This document shows positions 23,737 to 35,045 of a DNA stretch of 64,000 bases, in pieces; positions within the stretch are counted from its first letter, which is position 1; each line of letters starts with the position of its first letter. A model generated the notes under the pieces. That model was not told where the DNA came from. It searched no databases and saw only the letters and a list, made by a program, of their open reading frames with translations. Where the stretch lies: NCBI GenBank assembly GCA_964036275.1, contig OZ038439.1, forward strand, positions 2,689,142-2,753,141, in the 5' to 3' direction. Position numbers and translations under genes: made by a program. The stretch is from Litoditis marina (taxonomy: Eukaryota > Nematoda > Chromadorea > Rhabditida > Rhabditidae).

Positions 23737-25800
23737 TAGGTTATTTTAGATATTTTACAAAATTTCCAAGTTGAATAACTTCATAGTACTAGATTGGCGT
23801 TGATTCTCAACTTTTAACGATTCTCAATACTTTTCTGATTTATTGTAGGTCTACACTCGAATGAGATATAGCAGATTTTGCTTTATGCCCTGCATTTGAA
23901 GTTCAAACTTTCAAACTAGTTTTCTCAGACTGGTCATTTAGAAATCTTTCCCAATTGTTACCGTACCCAATACTATGTTTCTCTCGAATATCTCAATCTA
24001 GTTGGGAAACATCCAAAACCAGCCGTTTACACTACAAAACTGGAGCGATAAAGTGTGTTCAGACTTTAGCGTTTGCAAGGTGGAACAAAAATGTTTTGGT
24101 TTGTATCTCACACATACACTTAGTAAGGTAACGCTATTTTCAGTAAATGAAGTAAAGTGAAAGAAATTTTGATCGAAATACGTATATTTCTTTCGTTTTT
24201 CATTCCAAAATGACCGCACATTTGTCAAATTTGGCCAGATAGAAGCAAGTTTCTCACTTCTTTCAGCTAGTAAGGAAAGGTTATTGAACTATAATAACGA
24301 AAAAAAACTTTTTCTTGCTCTGAGACGATCATTCAACAGTGATGAAAGTGTATTCGATAGTTATAGATATCGAAATAGTGACGTTCATAAAGTTGTTACC
24401 TCTAAACACACTAAATTTGATTTAAAATTTATTAAAATTTTATATAGATACTTAAATTGTAGAAAAAGAGTTGAATATTAGTTCATCAATAATAGAGAGC
24501 GAATATCAAATCGTTGTAAGTTCTTAATAAGGCGCGAACCTAGGCTCACGTGAACATGTTACAGTTACACGTGCCACTTTTATGCTAATCAGTCTAATCA
24601 CAAATTGCCCGAGATTGCCTTGTTTTCGGGTGGAAAACTGACTTTTCGTTCAATTTTTTTCTCTTTTCATAATTCCAACGTACCAATAAAGGTTACATAA
24701 TGTTCTTCAAAGTAGTTAGCATAGTTTGAAATAATATTTTACAGATATATACTATTAACTAGGTAAATGAACTGTCAAAATGAGCTTGAACTTAGTGTCT
24801 CATAGGATATTTTATGTATTTTACCAAATTTCTTAGTTGAATAGCTTTAAAGTACTTATTCAGATTCGATTCTCAACTCTTAACAAATCTCAATACTTTT
24901 CTAATTTATTGTAGGTCTACAATCGAAAATGAGATAGCAGATTTCGCTTTATGCCCTGCATTTGAAGTTCAAACTTTCAAACTATTTTTCGCAGGCTGGT
25001 CAGTTAGAAAACGTTTTAAACTTTTATCCGGCTACGTTTTCATTGAATATCTCACTCAATGTAGTTGAGAATCTCGGAACTCGGAAACCAGCTTATTACA
25101 CCACAAAACTGCAGTGAAAAACCTGACTTAGAATTTGCAAAATGAATAATATGAACCACATACTATTCTGGTTTTGAATCATATACGTACACCAAGAATG
25201 TATCACTACTCTCAATATAGGAACTAGGTTTTAAAACTAAAATACGCATATTTGTTGCGTTTTCATTCCAAAATAACCGCATATTTGTCAAATTTGGCCA
25301 GGTAGAAGCTTTCTCAATTCTTTCGAGCAGTTTACTTAACAGTAATGAATATTTAACGGTTATTTAATAGTAATGAAAGTTGTTTGTAATTATAGATGTA
25401 TAAATTGTGGCAATCGTAAGTTTCATACTTCTAAACACACTAAACTTGATTTAAAAGCTATTAAAACTTCATATAGATATACTTAAAGTGTAGAACAAGA
25501 GTTGAATATTAATGTATTAATAATAGAGAGCCGATATAAAATCGTCGTAAGTTCATAATAGTGCCCCCCCCCCCCAGATTTGCGTGAACATGTTACACGT
25601 GACACCTGAGTCTGACTCGTATGCTAATCAGTCTAATCACGATTGCCCCACAATTTCACCGGAGGTGAATTTTTCGGTAGAAAAACTGACTTTTCGTTCA
25701 TTTTCAGCGTTTTCCATGATTCTAACGTATAAATAATAGTTATATAACTTTCTGTGAAGTAGTTCACATTTCAGAAATACATTTTCAACCACTGAAATTA

Positions 25801-26600
25801 GTTTCTTAGGCGTAAGTAAAGATACAAACGCAGTTTTATACGGGTTTTCCTACGTTTTGTTGCGTTTCCAAGTCTAAATAATATTGTTCTAGCTGATGAC
25901 CAGTTATATGTTCTAATGAACCAATAACGATTTTTCTTGATTCTCAACCTATATGGTGGGCTTTTAGAGATTTAGGGTTTGCACGCAACAACCTGTTCGG
26001 ATATGTAACCATATAAGGTTTTGCATTTTGAAGTTTTTGAATGTGGCTGATCAGCATACATCATACATCTATGAAATGTATTTTATTTCAGTGCTACTCC
26101 GATACCCGATTTTCTTGTATCTTTATTTCGTCGTGAAGTTTGGAAGTGATGAAAGTAACCGTCTCTACAGAATGGTCAGTTGATTATCGTATCGTTGTTA
26201 ATAGACTTTCACTTTGAATCGTTTTTATTCTGGAAATTACGCTAAATAGGGTAGGAAATACATGCTACTAGTTCTATTTCGGTTTTTTCGATGAGTCGTA
26301 AATGCCCAATTCGTTGTTGTAGTTTGATCTCGACACACGCCTTCATTCTTGAATTTTGATCGAAAAGCCACGAGATCAAACTACAAACGAGAGAGGTATA
26401 GCTACATACACCGTTCAGGCTTTCTTTCGTAGAATCGAACCCTCAAGTTAATGTAGTATAACGTTCTTAAACAAGGACGATTATGTGGACCAATCCCAAC
26501 GGTCCTTAAAACTGCAATTGAAAGATGTATTGCATATTAAAAGACTGAAGCGTTGGGATTGGACCACATAATCGTCCCTCTTTAACACATGAGCATACTA
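25801..26600. other. No gene seen; two foldback MITE-like copies
   Basis: About 26315-26387 is a small foldback (GTTGTAGTTTGATCTCG with its complement CGAGATCAAACTACAAAC), related to 1633-1711 and more distantly to 49352-49420. About 26478-26580 is a near-palindromic copy of the element seen at 6880-7000 (GGACGATTATGTGG with the complement CCACATAATCGTCC). Nothing else is supported. Confidence 0.6.
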
Positions 26601-26827
26601 ATTCGGTGTTGACTCCTCATGTTTTGCTAATATGTCCTGGGCGGGTACCGGGTGGTTCTTCCATGAACAGTTTGGCAGCTGTCAAGTGTAAATGGATCCT
26701 GATAGGATTTCAAACTGTAAGGAATATCTATGGTTCGATTCCCGTCCAGACCAACTTAAGTACTGTTTTCTCGAGAAAGTCTTTTTGCATAAACTTATTG
26801 GTTTTCTGTCATGAGAAGGTAATAAAA

Positions 26828-26940
26828 AGAAGGACCGTTATGTGGACCAATGCCAACGCTTCAATCCTTTAAACTGCAATACATTTTTCAATTTGCAGTT
26901 CAGAGGACCATTGCTTCGGGATCGGTCCACATAAGCCTTC
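26828..26940. mobile_element. Foldback MITE-like element, family A copy 3
   Basis: It begins aggaccgttatgtggacc and ends in the near-complement ggtccacataagcctt, with the same central words (ctttaaactgcaat, ttgcagtt) as the copies at 6880-7000 and 26478-26580. No coding capacity. Confidence 0.6.
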
Positions 26941-26985
26941 TACTTTAACCACTTCTTCTCCAAATATGCACAATTAGTATTGCAG

Positions 26986-28010
26986 GTTTACTGGTCAAAT
27001 CTCTTCTTCCCAGCTGGTTCAAACGTAGAGGAGAACTACACGAGATTTCTTGGCTGCTCGGAGTTTGTATAGAAGGTACGAACTAGATTTATTGATTTTC
27101 GATTCAGAAGTACTAAAACTCGATTATGTTTATTTGGAATTGGCTAATGCTATTTGAAAACGTTTGACTAACCCCAAAAATTTGTGGAAACCACGAAGTC
27201 CCGGATAAAGATAAAGTAAATACATGAGGCGAAAGTTATCCGATTCTCAACTGTGAAATATGATATGTGTATAAAAATCGTACCAAATGTGTTCTCCAGT
27301 TTAGCTCTGCCTCAGTTTAGCTCGAAACAAAAAGGTTCAGGATTCGAAAGCATTTCACCATTCTGCTCTCTAAATATTCGCAACAAGTATTTCAGTTTCA
27401 CATTGATCTACAGCCCATACCACGTTTCAATTGGTCCAAATAGAAGAGGATTAGAAGATATTCCATCGCTGCTAGGAGTTCAAATAGAAGGTGCAAACTA
27501 GGCGGTTTACACATGCAATCAAAATTCAACCCGGTTGCATGTGTACAAAATTATTGGTTGGTTGCTTTTCAAGTGCAACCAACTTTGCATTTTTGGTTAT
27601 GTTAAGTAATTTTGGTTGCATTTGAGGTGCAATCCGGTTGCATTTGAAAGCAAAAGCAACCAATGGTTTTGGTACACATGCAACCCGGTTGCATGTGTAA
27701 TTGGTCTGCAAACTACAGTTGTTGAAGTTGAACTCGATATAGGCGAATTTCAGTAAGGTGATTTCTTTGATATGTTTTGACCAGTAACGTGACATTCTTT
27801 GAAGCTGTGTTTTAACTCAATTTCATAGAAAATTGATGTTTTAATGAACGAGCCCCCAATGTCACTCTACGTTTGTTCATCGTTCGTTCCAGGTGGCTGT
27901 CAACAAGTTGGTTTCGTTTTCGGCTGGTCGCTTCAACTTGGATTTCTGGAGACAAGTAGAACTTTCCCGAATTCGAGTTCAATCTTCACTTAATTTTGTA
28001 GTTTTGACTT
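26986..28010 (+). CDS. Putative exons of an unidentified gene, with a duplicated exon
   Basis: Candidate plus-strand exons are 26986-27075, about 27396-27490 and about 27894-28010 (stop TAA). The first two both end in a near-identical stretch, GLLGVxIEG-like (LLGVCIEG and LLGVQIEG), immediately before a GT donor, so they look like duplicated exons. The third begins after CCAG and gives GCQQVGFVFGWSLQLG in frame with the second. No family is recognised, and no 5' start is clear. The model may be incomplete or the gene decayed. Confidence 0.35.
27515..27710. mobile_element. Foldback element rich in CCGGTTGCA motifs
   Basis: Both ends carry ACACATGCAA and TTGCATGTGTA, and the interior repeats the words GGTTGCATTTG, GGTTGCTTTT and their complements. 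A second, more degenerate member lies at about 31628-31865 and ends with the related GGTTGCTTGTGTAATTGACC. No ORF of note. Confidence 0.5.
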
Positions 28011-28339
28011 CATTTTTTCTATTCAAAAGGTGTTTTTAATTTATTACCTTATTTTCATATATACTGTACATTAGTTTTATAGTTGCATTACCTAATATAG
28101 CCTAATAGGTTCATTAGGTATTATTTCCTAGGAATTATTCTTCTTTTTTCAGTGATTCTATAGATTATTTATCAAATTATAATAATAATGCTAATGAAGT
28201 TTCACTCTGAATCATGTTGTAATGGTTTTCTAGTTTTCTACTGTACACTTGATTTATTACTCAATGTGTACCTAAATACTGTACATATGACCTAATATAG
28301 TCATTGTGTATTATTTTCTAGGAGATATTAATTTCATTC

Positions 28340-29120
28340 CGCTGTCTAACTTCTTCACATTTGAATATTGGTACAGAAAACTCTCTAAATTTGACAACTG
28401 TATATGTTGACGTATTATCTTGTTTCCTTAACCTTATATTACGAAATATTTTGTTTTACATTTTTAAACATCCCAGAAACAATCACAACAATTTTCATTG
28501 ATGCAGATTCAAGTCAAACTAACACAATTGCAATACACGATATACAAACTAAAACACTCCAACTATACCAAGGAAAAACACATCTCCGCACGTTTTTAAT
28601 GCATAACTTGAAAATAATCAAATCTAATTGAAAAAAAAGAGCTTCGTCAATTACGCTTTATCATCCATTTGAACATCTTCATTCGGCTTCTGGCTCCGAA
28701 ACACCTGAATTATTCCATATAATAAACCTTTCCGAAAAGTCAGTAGATGAATGGCTTGGGTGGCGGTGGTATAAGAGTAAAACAAAAAGAGAAGAGTTAG
28801 TGAAAAGTGGAGAAATCAGCAAATATGGGAGAAATATTGGTTACGATATGGACTTCACTTCAAAATAATCAATAGATACCAACTTCCAGAGCATTCTCCC
28901 ATCAGAATACAAGTGGAATTTCCATGTGTATCTCGGACGTAGCCCGACTCACAAATACATTTCAGAAAAACACAGTCTGGGCAGTACTGAAAATTATTGG
29001 ATTACGAAAAACCAACGAGATCTATATTTCATACATTTCGATATTATTTCACGATTGCTCCTGGTACTTCCGAAAGTATTTAAGGTAGGCGGAGGGGGAC
29101 AGTGAGAGGAGTCGTTCTTT
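28340..29120 (-). pseudogene. Orphan 3' exons of TIL gene (copy of 42718-43570)
   Basis: This block is closely similar to 42718-43570, which contains the last two exons of the TIL gene at 43060-45438. The second half of a TIL domain (28884-28986, YCPDCVFLKCICESGYVRD) and the terminal coding exon (28679-28704, stop TGA) are both open and keep their splice edges. No first-half TIL exon or signal peptide exon lies upstream in place. It is therefore a duplicated 3' fragment, unless it is spliced across a long intron to the cluster on the right. Confidence 0.75.
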
Positions 29121-29169
29121 CCAGGATTGATAGTTACGAATTTTTAGACGCTGACGCAAATCACGCACA

Positions 29170-29462
29170 GCGCAATAAAACAAATCGGCAAAAAATTATC
29201 AAAAGTGAAGAGCGAGTATACATACTTGAAGCTCGGAATGGTGGAACAGCTTGAAACCTGGCTATCTTATTAATGAAGAACAAATACAGTGAGCGCGTGG
29301 AAAATAAAAATAATTCTCTTGAAACGGACAGATTCAAAAAGTGAACTCGTCAAAGAGATCAGTCGCATCTGTTTCTTCTGACGCATCTTCTGCGACGACG
29401 TACGTATCCGTCCTCGCACTGACACACGTTCGGGGCGCAGGGGGCACACCTTCTCTGAAAAT
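29170..29462 (-). pseudogene. Orphan terminal TIL exon (copy of 35405-35695)
   Basis: A segment of about 290 bp repeats the 3' end of the TIL gene at 35595-40625. The exon at 29359-29454 encodes the second half of a TIL domain (CAPNVCQCEDGYVRRRRRC) and ends in TGA, with a TTTCAG acceptor. Its upstream exons are missing. It lies next to a copy of the other paralogue's 3' end, so the whole 28.3-29.5 kb block looks like a chimera of both genes' tails. Confidence 0.75.
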
Positions 29463-30040
29463 ACTTTTTTTTACTCTTTTAAATCGCGCGCAGCGCGAAG
29501 CGCAGTGCGTGATTTGTCTTTGGTTCGGCTAATGCGCGCATTCGTTGTTTTAGTTTTCTCATAAAAGGCTCGAATTTGCAGAACAGAACTTTTGATGATT
29601 TAAAAGTGTTCTACAGCATATTGGCAAGTTGTGCTTCAAATTTGAACGAAATCCGTTGAGTTTGAGCCAAGTTATGACGTTTTCGCTTCATCGAGAGCGC
29701 CAACTTCCGTCGTGTGTCCTTCCTTCCTTCCTTCCGTCACGGTGTGCTGGGATGCTATCTCTGTCGCAACTCAACAGATTCGGCTGAAATTTGGAGTGGT
29801 GATAGAACTCTTACAAAAACTGGATGAGCGCAAAATTTTTTATGCAAAAAAAACATTGTTCACCAAGTTACGACCTTTTGAAATAAATGTCTCTGCGTCT
29901 CTCCATTCAGTGCACTCTCTCGCTTTCTCTGTCAGGTCGGTTAATCAGACTCACAAACTGTCTTGTAACCTAAGGTAACACTGCCCGATTTTGATGAAAT
30001 TCAAACAGAATACCATCGTAACTTTAGTTTAAATATGAAG
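29463..30040. other. No gene seen
   Basis: A GC-rich patch (cgcgcgcagcgcgaagcgcag) near 29485-29510 and a short CCTT run near 29720-29738 are the only marked features. No conserved coding exon is recognised. Confidence 0.5.
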
Positions 30041-30510
30041 GAATCTATTCATGACGTCATTCAGGATTCTGGAGGCCAGATGAAGTCATCTTTGAAAAGT
30101 GCAAAGTTGACGTCAAATATTTCTCCAAACGATGATAATAGTTGGAAAGAGGGTTATCAACGATAAAACTTTATCTAAACGTGTCGTATTCTGGAATTCT
30201 GAAGGCCAGATGACGTCAAATTAGAAAACTACAAAGTTGACGTCAATTTGTTCTTCAAATGATAATAATAGTGGGCAAGTGGATAAGTAACGATAGAAAT
30301 TCATTTAAACATTTCGTTATCTGGGATTCTGGAGGCCAGATGACGTCATGCTGGAAAAGTGCAAAGTTGACGTCGAATATTTCTCTAAGCTATGATAATG
30401 GTTGGCAAGTGCGTTATCCACGAAGAAGTTTCAAATTATTAACATGATGTGTTTTGTGATGGCCCGATGATCTCATAAGTAAAATGTGAAAGTTGGCGTC
30501 AAACATGCTT
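30040..30510. repeat. ~130-bp tandem repeat with CRE-like TGACGTCA sites
   Basis: About three and a half units share the words ggccagatgacgtca and caaagttgacgtc, each followed by a gataataat stretch. Six to seven TGACGTC(A) palindromes or near-palindromes occur in about 350 bp (near 30053, 30109, 30214, 30238, 30343 and 30369). CREB/ATF-family proteins bind TGACGTCA, but function here is unproven. Confidence 0.7.
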
Positions 30511-30714
30511 CCATACAATTCATAGTACCGCTAACATATGTTTTTCATTTAAAGCAAATATATTCTCCATGTCCTATCGTCTTTAAACCTCGGCATTTTT
30601 GTAATGTATTGTTCGGTCTAACAATAAAACCAACAAAGCAAATATAGTTAGTTCCTTTATAATTCAGTTAAAAATTTGGACATGCCTCCGGAATGTCTAC
30701 AAAAAGTGTAAAAT

Positions 30715-31146
30715 TTATCAAAAAGTGGGAGACCAACAGTTGTGTGATTTGTACGTGCTACTCAAGGACGGATGAACTTCTAGGGACACTGCAACAGAAA
30801 GGGAAAAATATAGAGAGGGTTGTTATGAAGTGGTGATGCCACAAAAAGGGGAAAATATTTTGCTAACTAGTTCGCGGTAGATCACAAGTCACAGCTTTTC
30901 TGTTCAGATATGTTACCACATTTATAAACAATGGACGAGATTACTGTTGTCGAGACAATTATTTTGCTGTGGTTTGTCATCAACCGCAAACTAGTTAGCA
31001 AAATATTTTCCCCTTTTTTGTGGCATCACCACTTCATAACAACCCTCTCTATATTTTTCCCTTTCTGTTGCAGTGTTCCTAGAAGTTCATCCGTCCTTGA
31101 GTAGCTCGTACAAATCACACAACTGTTGGTCCCCCACTTTTTGATG
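30715..31146. mobile_element. Foldback element with ~164-bp inverted arms
   Basis: Arms 30715-30878 and 30983-31146 are near-perfect inverted copies, for example TTTGCTAACTAGTT against AACTAGTTAGCAAA and CAACAGTTGTGTGATTTGTA on the left with its complement on the right. The loop is about 105 bp. It has no coding capacity. It lies directly beside the dispersed repeat at 31180-31615. Confidence 0.8.
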
Positions 31147-31179
31147 AATGTTGGTATTAATTTTACTTTAACCACAATG

Positions 31180-31615
31180 TTTTGTTCAGTAATTTCCAGT
31201 TCATAGTTTTTCTTTAAATTTAATGACATAGCAAAATTAAACTTAGTCGGACCTAGAACAAAAAGATATGACATTATGGTAGAGATATAGGATTCGTTCG
31301 CTGTGTTTGTAGTATGATCCCATTGCTTTGAATTTGTGAAAACATTTTGTTAGAGTTAATTTAAAATCAAACTGTGAGTTATATTTTCTCACTTGCTACA
31401 GAACAAATATCGTAATTTCTTTCTCCCACTTCCTCTCTTACCTCCTCTCCTCCCTCTCTTTCTCTTTCTATCTGTTCTCCATTTTTTTCTCTCTCTCTTT
31501 CTCTCTCTCTGCCTCTCTCTCCATCTCCCTCTTTTGGGTTCAAGCCGACAATGTTCTTTTGATGTAACAAGGCTGTTTGTTTGTTTTTGATCCTCCTACG
31601 GCTGGGCTGTAAACG
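31180..31615. repeat. Dispersed repeat, copy of 545-1062
   Basis: It matches 545-1062 over its length, including the words GTGAAAACATTTTGTT and GACAATGTTCTTTTGATGTAAC and the long pyrimidine tract. At 31616 the match breaks where the GGTTGC-rich element begins, and further pieces of the same repeat (gactgactgacccgagcac; the 80-bp tail at 32376-32455) resume after it. This suggests insertion of the latter into the former. Confidence 0.75.
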
Positions 31616-31627
31616 GTCAAAAAAAAA

Positions 31628-33400
31628 AAGCAACCGGATTGCTTTTGAGAAGCAACCAACCTCTCTTTATAAAAGCAACCTGGTTGATAGTAAAATCAAC
31701 AAGCTCAATTACTTCACACAACTCGGTTGCTTTCGTGAAAAAAGTTTGGTTGGTTCTAGAAAGCAATTCGGTTGCTTTTCGGTTGCTTTCTGAAAGCAAA
31801 CAAATTTCTTTACAAAAGCGACCGGGTTGCTTTTTGGTTGATATCAACCCGGTTGCTTGTGTAATTGACCTCATTTTACATGACGACATCAAAACTCAAT
31901 GAAAGTAAAAACAAGTTAACTTATGAGATGTACATTTGAATTTTCAAGAAGCTCTTCCAAAACGTTTTTTTTTCCAAATCGCATACTTGCTACTTTATTA
32001 GATTCTAAATGGAACTTTATTTGTAAACGCGATAGGGCCCTTATAGTTTGTGTTCGGGTTCTATTTCTGGTCAGGCTCGCTGACCGTCCGCAACCATTGG
32101 CTTGAACTTTTAATTAGCACCCGGTGAGCTATAATTGATTTTACGATGGCTAGCGCGATTTAGCGGACGGAACGCGGGTCTCCCGAAAGGGTCACCGGCC
32201 AGGTAAGGTGACGCTCAGCAGACTGACTGACCCGAGCACGATAATTATTACTCTCTGCAGTTTCTAGCCTCGAAGTAGAAGTACCACTCGAATTGTTCTT
32301 TTATGAACCACCCTATAAATTCAACTCAATAAATTTAACTACTTACACTGTTTACTCTTTCACACTATTCATTACGTTGGTTCTCATTCTGACACACACA
32401 TTTTTCAAACATCTCGTGTAAGTTATAGACGTGTTTCCGTGTTGCGGATGATTTCTTATTAATAACCTTGGAATAAATAAATTATCATGTTACAGAACGT
32501 ATATTTCTCAAAATGCAGTCTTCTATGTAATCTGCTGTGAAGTGTAGTATCTGCCTCCAGACCTCTGGAAAAAGGTATGAACACATCGTTTACTTCTCGT
32601 TATTCGATCATTTTTGCCCCAAAAAGTTCATATATACTATTGGTCAATTGTACAGTCGCGTAAAACCTGTTAAACACATCAGAATTCAGGAACGTGCAAT
32701 GAAAAAGTGCACGCTGCCTCATTAGACTGCTAACTTCACCTGACTATGCACTTTTCTTCTGATATATTGTTATCAGCTTCATCCATGGTATACGTAAACC
32801 CTGTAGGCAGCATGATAATAGGTATTTATGAAATTTTACCTCGCAATGGCAAAGTTACAGTGCAGCAAAGACAGATTACACACAGCGCTCCGCTCTGCGC
32901 GCGATGCAGTAGAGTTGCATTACCATTGCGAAGTCACTGCAACTAAATGAAAATTGACCCCCTTTTTTGTGTGAACGTTTCGTTAAACTTTACTTTGGAT
33001 TTCAAGATCGATCCTGGTGAAATTGAGATCCAAAGATTTTGTGAGAAGCTGAATAAAAATGGAACTGCAATTATGAAAACTTTGAGGTTTGATTGGGCTC
33101 GGAAGTGAAATAGATTTTCGGGATTGATTATCAGCCGTAGAAGTTACATAACGATGCCCAAGTCTGAACTGGCAAAGGTGAACAGTTTCTTAATGTTATC
33201 ATTAAGGTTTTCTCAGGCTCGCTTAAGCTTTAATCATCGTTTTTCAGGTTATCCGAAACATCGAGCGCACAGAAAGGACCAGAGTGTATTCCGCTGAAAG
33301 AACTTGTCATTGATTGTAATATCCCTATCAGAAAGACTAGCATCTACGCTGCGGGTGTGATTGTCATATTCCATCATCTGCGAAACTATCACGTATAGGC
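31628..33400. other. No gene supported; repeats
   Basis: 31628-31865 is rich in CCGGTTGCTTTT-type inverted words. 32185-32250 and 32376-32455 match the left-hand dispersed repeat. About 32640-32740 contains a repeat (acgtgcaatg..aagtgcac) also present near 38255 and 39470. I see no reliable coding exon. Confidence 0.5.
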
Positions 33401-33454
33401 GTACACTCGACCCACGGGGCAGCAGTGGTACTCGCTTGCGCTGGAATCAAAACC

Positions 33455-35045
33455 GGACGCGGTAAAAAATCTGAAGTTTGCCACATTGCTCTATACGATA
33501 GACGGACACTACGACTACTTCAAACCGGACAAAACAAGTATCAACAATTATTCAAACAGTATGGTTCCGAGCCGTATACGCACGACAATTCGAGCCATAT
33601 ACGCACGAATTAACACAAACAACGATCTAGAAAACGTTCAGACGAAACGTGTACCCACGTGGACGGCCACATACGCAAGCACCGCTGCTCAAAATGTCGA
33701 GCTAAGGGTGGTCGTGGAGCAAGAGCTGTTCAACACGCAGAAATGCTTCGACAACCACAAAGTAGTCGGACCACGGGCTTTCAAGAATATCTGTGTTAAG
33801 TTCAAGGTGAGTTAAGAACAAAAACCGTTCAATTTCGTTGTTCACATTCATTTTGTTGTCCACATTCATTTAGTTTTAGGTTTTGGTAATCCTTGGATAT
33901 TTTCAGGTGTGCACGGCTGGCTGCAAATAGATTCACTCGCTGGAGCCTGTTGGAGCTCGTGGACACGTTTGCAGTGAGACAAGTTGGTGCTCGTACTACC
34001 AAAGACATTTCAATCACCAAACCAAAACAGCTGCTTCACCAATAGAAAAGGGAATGAGCTAACAAAAGCTGTAGGTCTACGACTTTGAGACCGCCGTAAA
34101 GGAAAACCCGGACGTCATCAACGACTGGGCCAGTGAGCAGTACTCGAGCATGGTATGCTTCGCAAAGATGTGCGAGGAATGCGTCAACCAGCCTACGGAG
34201 ACACCCTGTGAGAAGTGCATCGTAAAAAGCTTCGTATCAAATACACGTGTCCCCGCCGAAGAAGCTGAATGTCGGTCTCTAGCGGTACGACTTGTCCTAA
34301 CCGGAAAAGACATATCAAATATTATTTCACCAGTTTTGTTGCGAGCCATAAACACACGCAAACTTTCAAGCCATATACGCCTGAAAATAGTCATAACAAA
34401 TCCCGAACATGGTATGCTTCACGAAGTTATGTGAGCAGGGCGTGGAGCAGCACGCCGACACCTGCTGCAACAAATGTATCATCAAAACGAGGTGTATCAG
34501 TTACACCAGCCCCGATGATGACAAATGGAGCATTGTGGACCGGTTTCTGGACTACATTTTGTACGATCCGTCGTGTGGGAGCGATTCTGCTGGGTCATAA
34601 TGGTTCGCGATTCGACAGTCACTTCTTCCTGAGAGGTTTGGCAGTTGGTAAAGTTGAGCCAAAGATTACGCCAAACGGAAACCAAATAATGCTGATGACG
34701 TTGAACCCGATGGAGGGTCAGACGTTCAACAAGCTCTGTTCCAAAGACAGCTATCTACTGATTCCACAGTTGCTGGCGTCGCTTTCCGAGCCGTTTGGAC
34801 TACCACATCTTGCCAAAGAGAAATTTCCCTATCTGTACAGTGTGCCTACGTACTGTGACACTGTTTTGCCGCAGTTCCCCGCAACGGAGTATTACTTCGC
34901 ACAGTCAAATAATATAAACGACGCGCCGCGCCGAGTTTGAGAAATGACACACCGAACACGCCGAATCGGTGTTTGATTTTGATACTGAGCTGGAGAGCCT
35001 CTGTACAATACATGTGGCTCTTCTGCGGAATGCAATGGCTGGCTA
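33455..35045 (+). pseudogene. Decayed Polinton-like family B DNA polymerase fragment
   Basis: Scattered frames match the polymerase at 53501-57712 in the same order. An N-terminal DGHYDYFKP region (about 33497) and a Cys/His region (33700-33810) come first. The exonuclease I motif (YDFETAV at 34078) and exonuclease II motif (NGSRFDSHFF at 34601) follow, with the sequence after them to about 35040. Frames change several times and stops intervene. A short segment with two CxxC pairs is duplicated in tandem (34149 and 34408). The polymerase palm domain is absent, so this is a dead 5' fragment. Confidence 0.85.

Larger units (their letters stand above)
12600..25800. repeat. Tandem array of ~1.05-kb noncoding units, split by the BEL element
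   Basis: About 3.5 units are visible: A (about 12600-13675), B (about 13676-14156 continuing at 23737-24340), C (about 24341-25365) and D (about 25366-25800, partial). With the BEL insertion removed, the spacing between matching landmarks is about 1070, 1075 and 1030 bp. A resembles C, and B resembles D, for example tagatatcgaaatagtgac in A and C against a different version in B and D. This suggests duplication of a two-unit block. The best conserved stretch (12791-12877, 13860-13946, 24521-24607, weaker at about 25552-25640) contains CACGTG-like words and TATGCTAATCAGTCTA. No open frame is conserved. Confidence 0.8.

Noticed and set aside
32537..32725. Small Cys-containing ORF near a TIL-like intron repeat
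   Set aside because: It contains the dispersed word acgtgcaatg..aagtgcac found in introns elsewhere, and its Cys pattern does not match a TIL domain.
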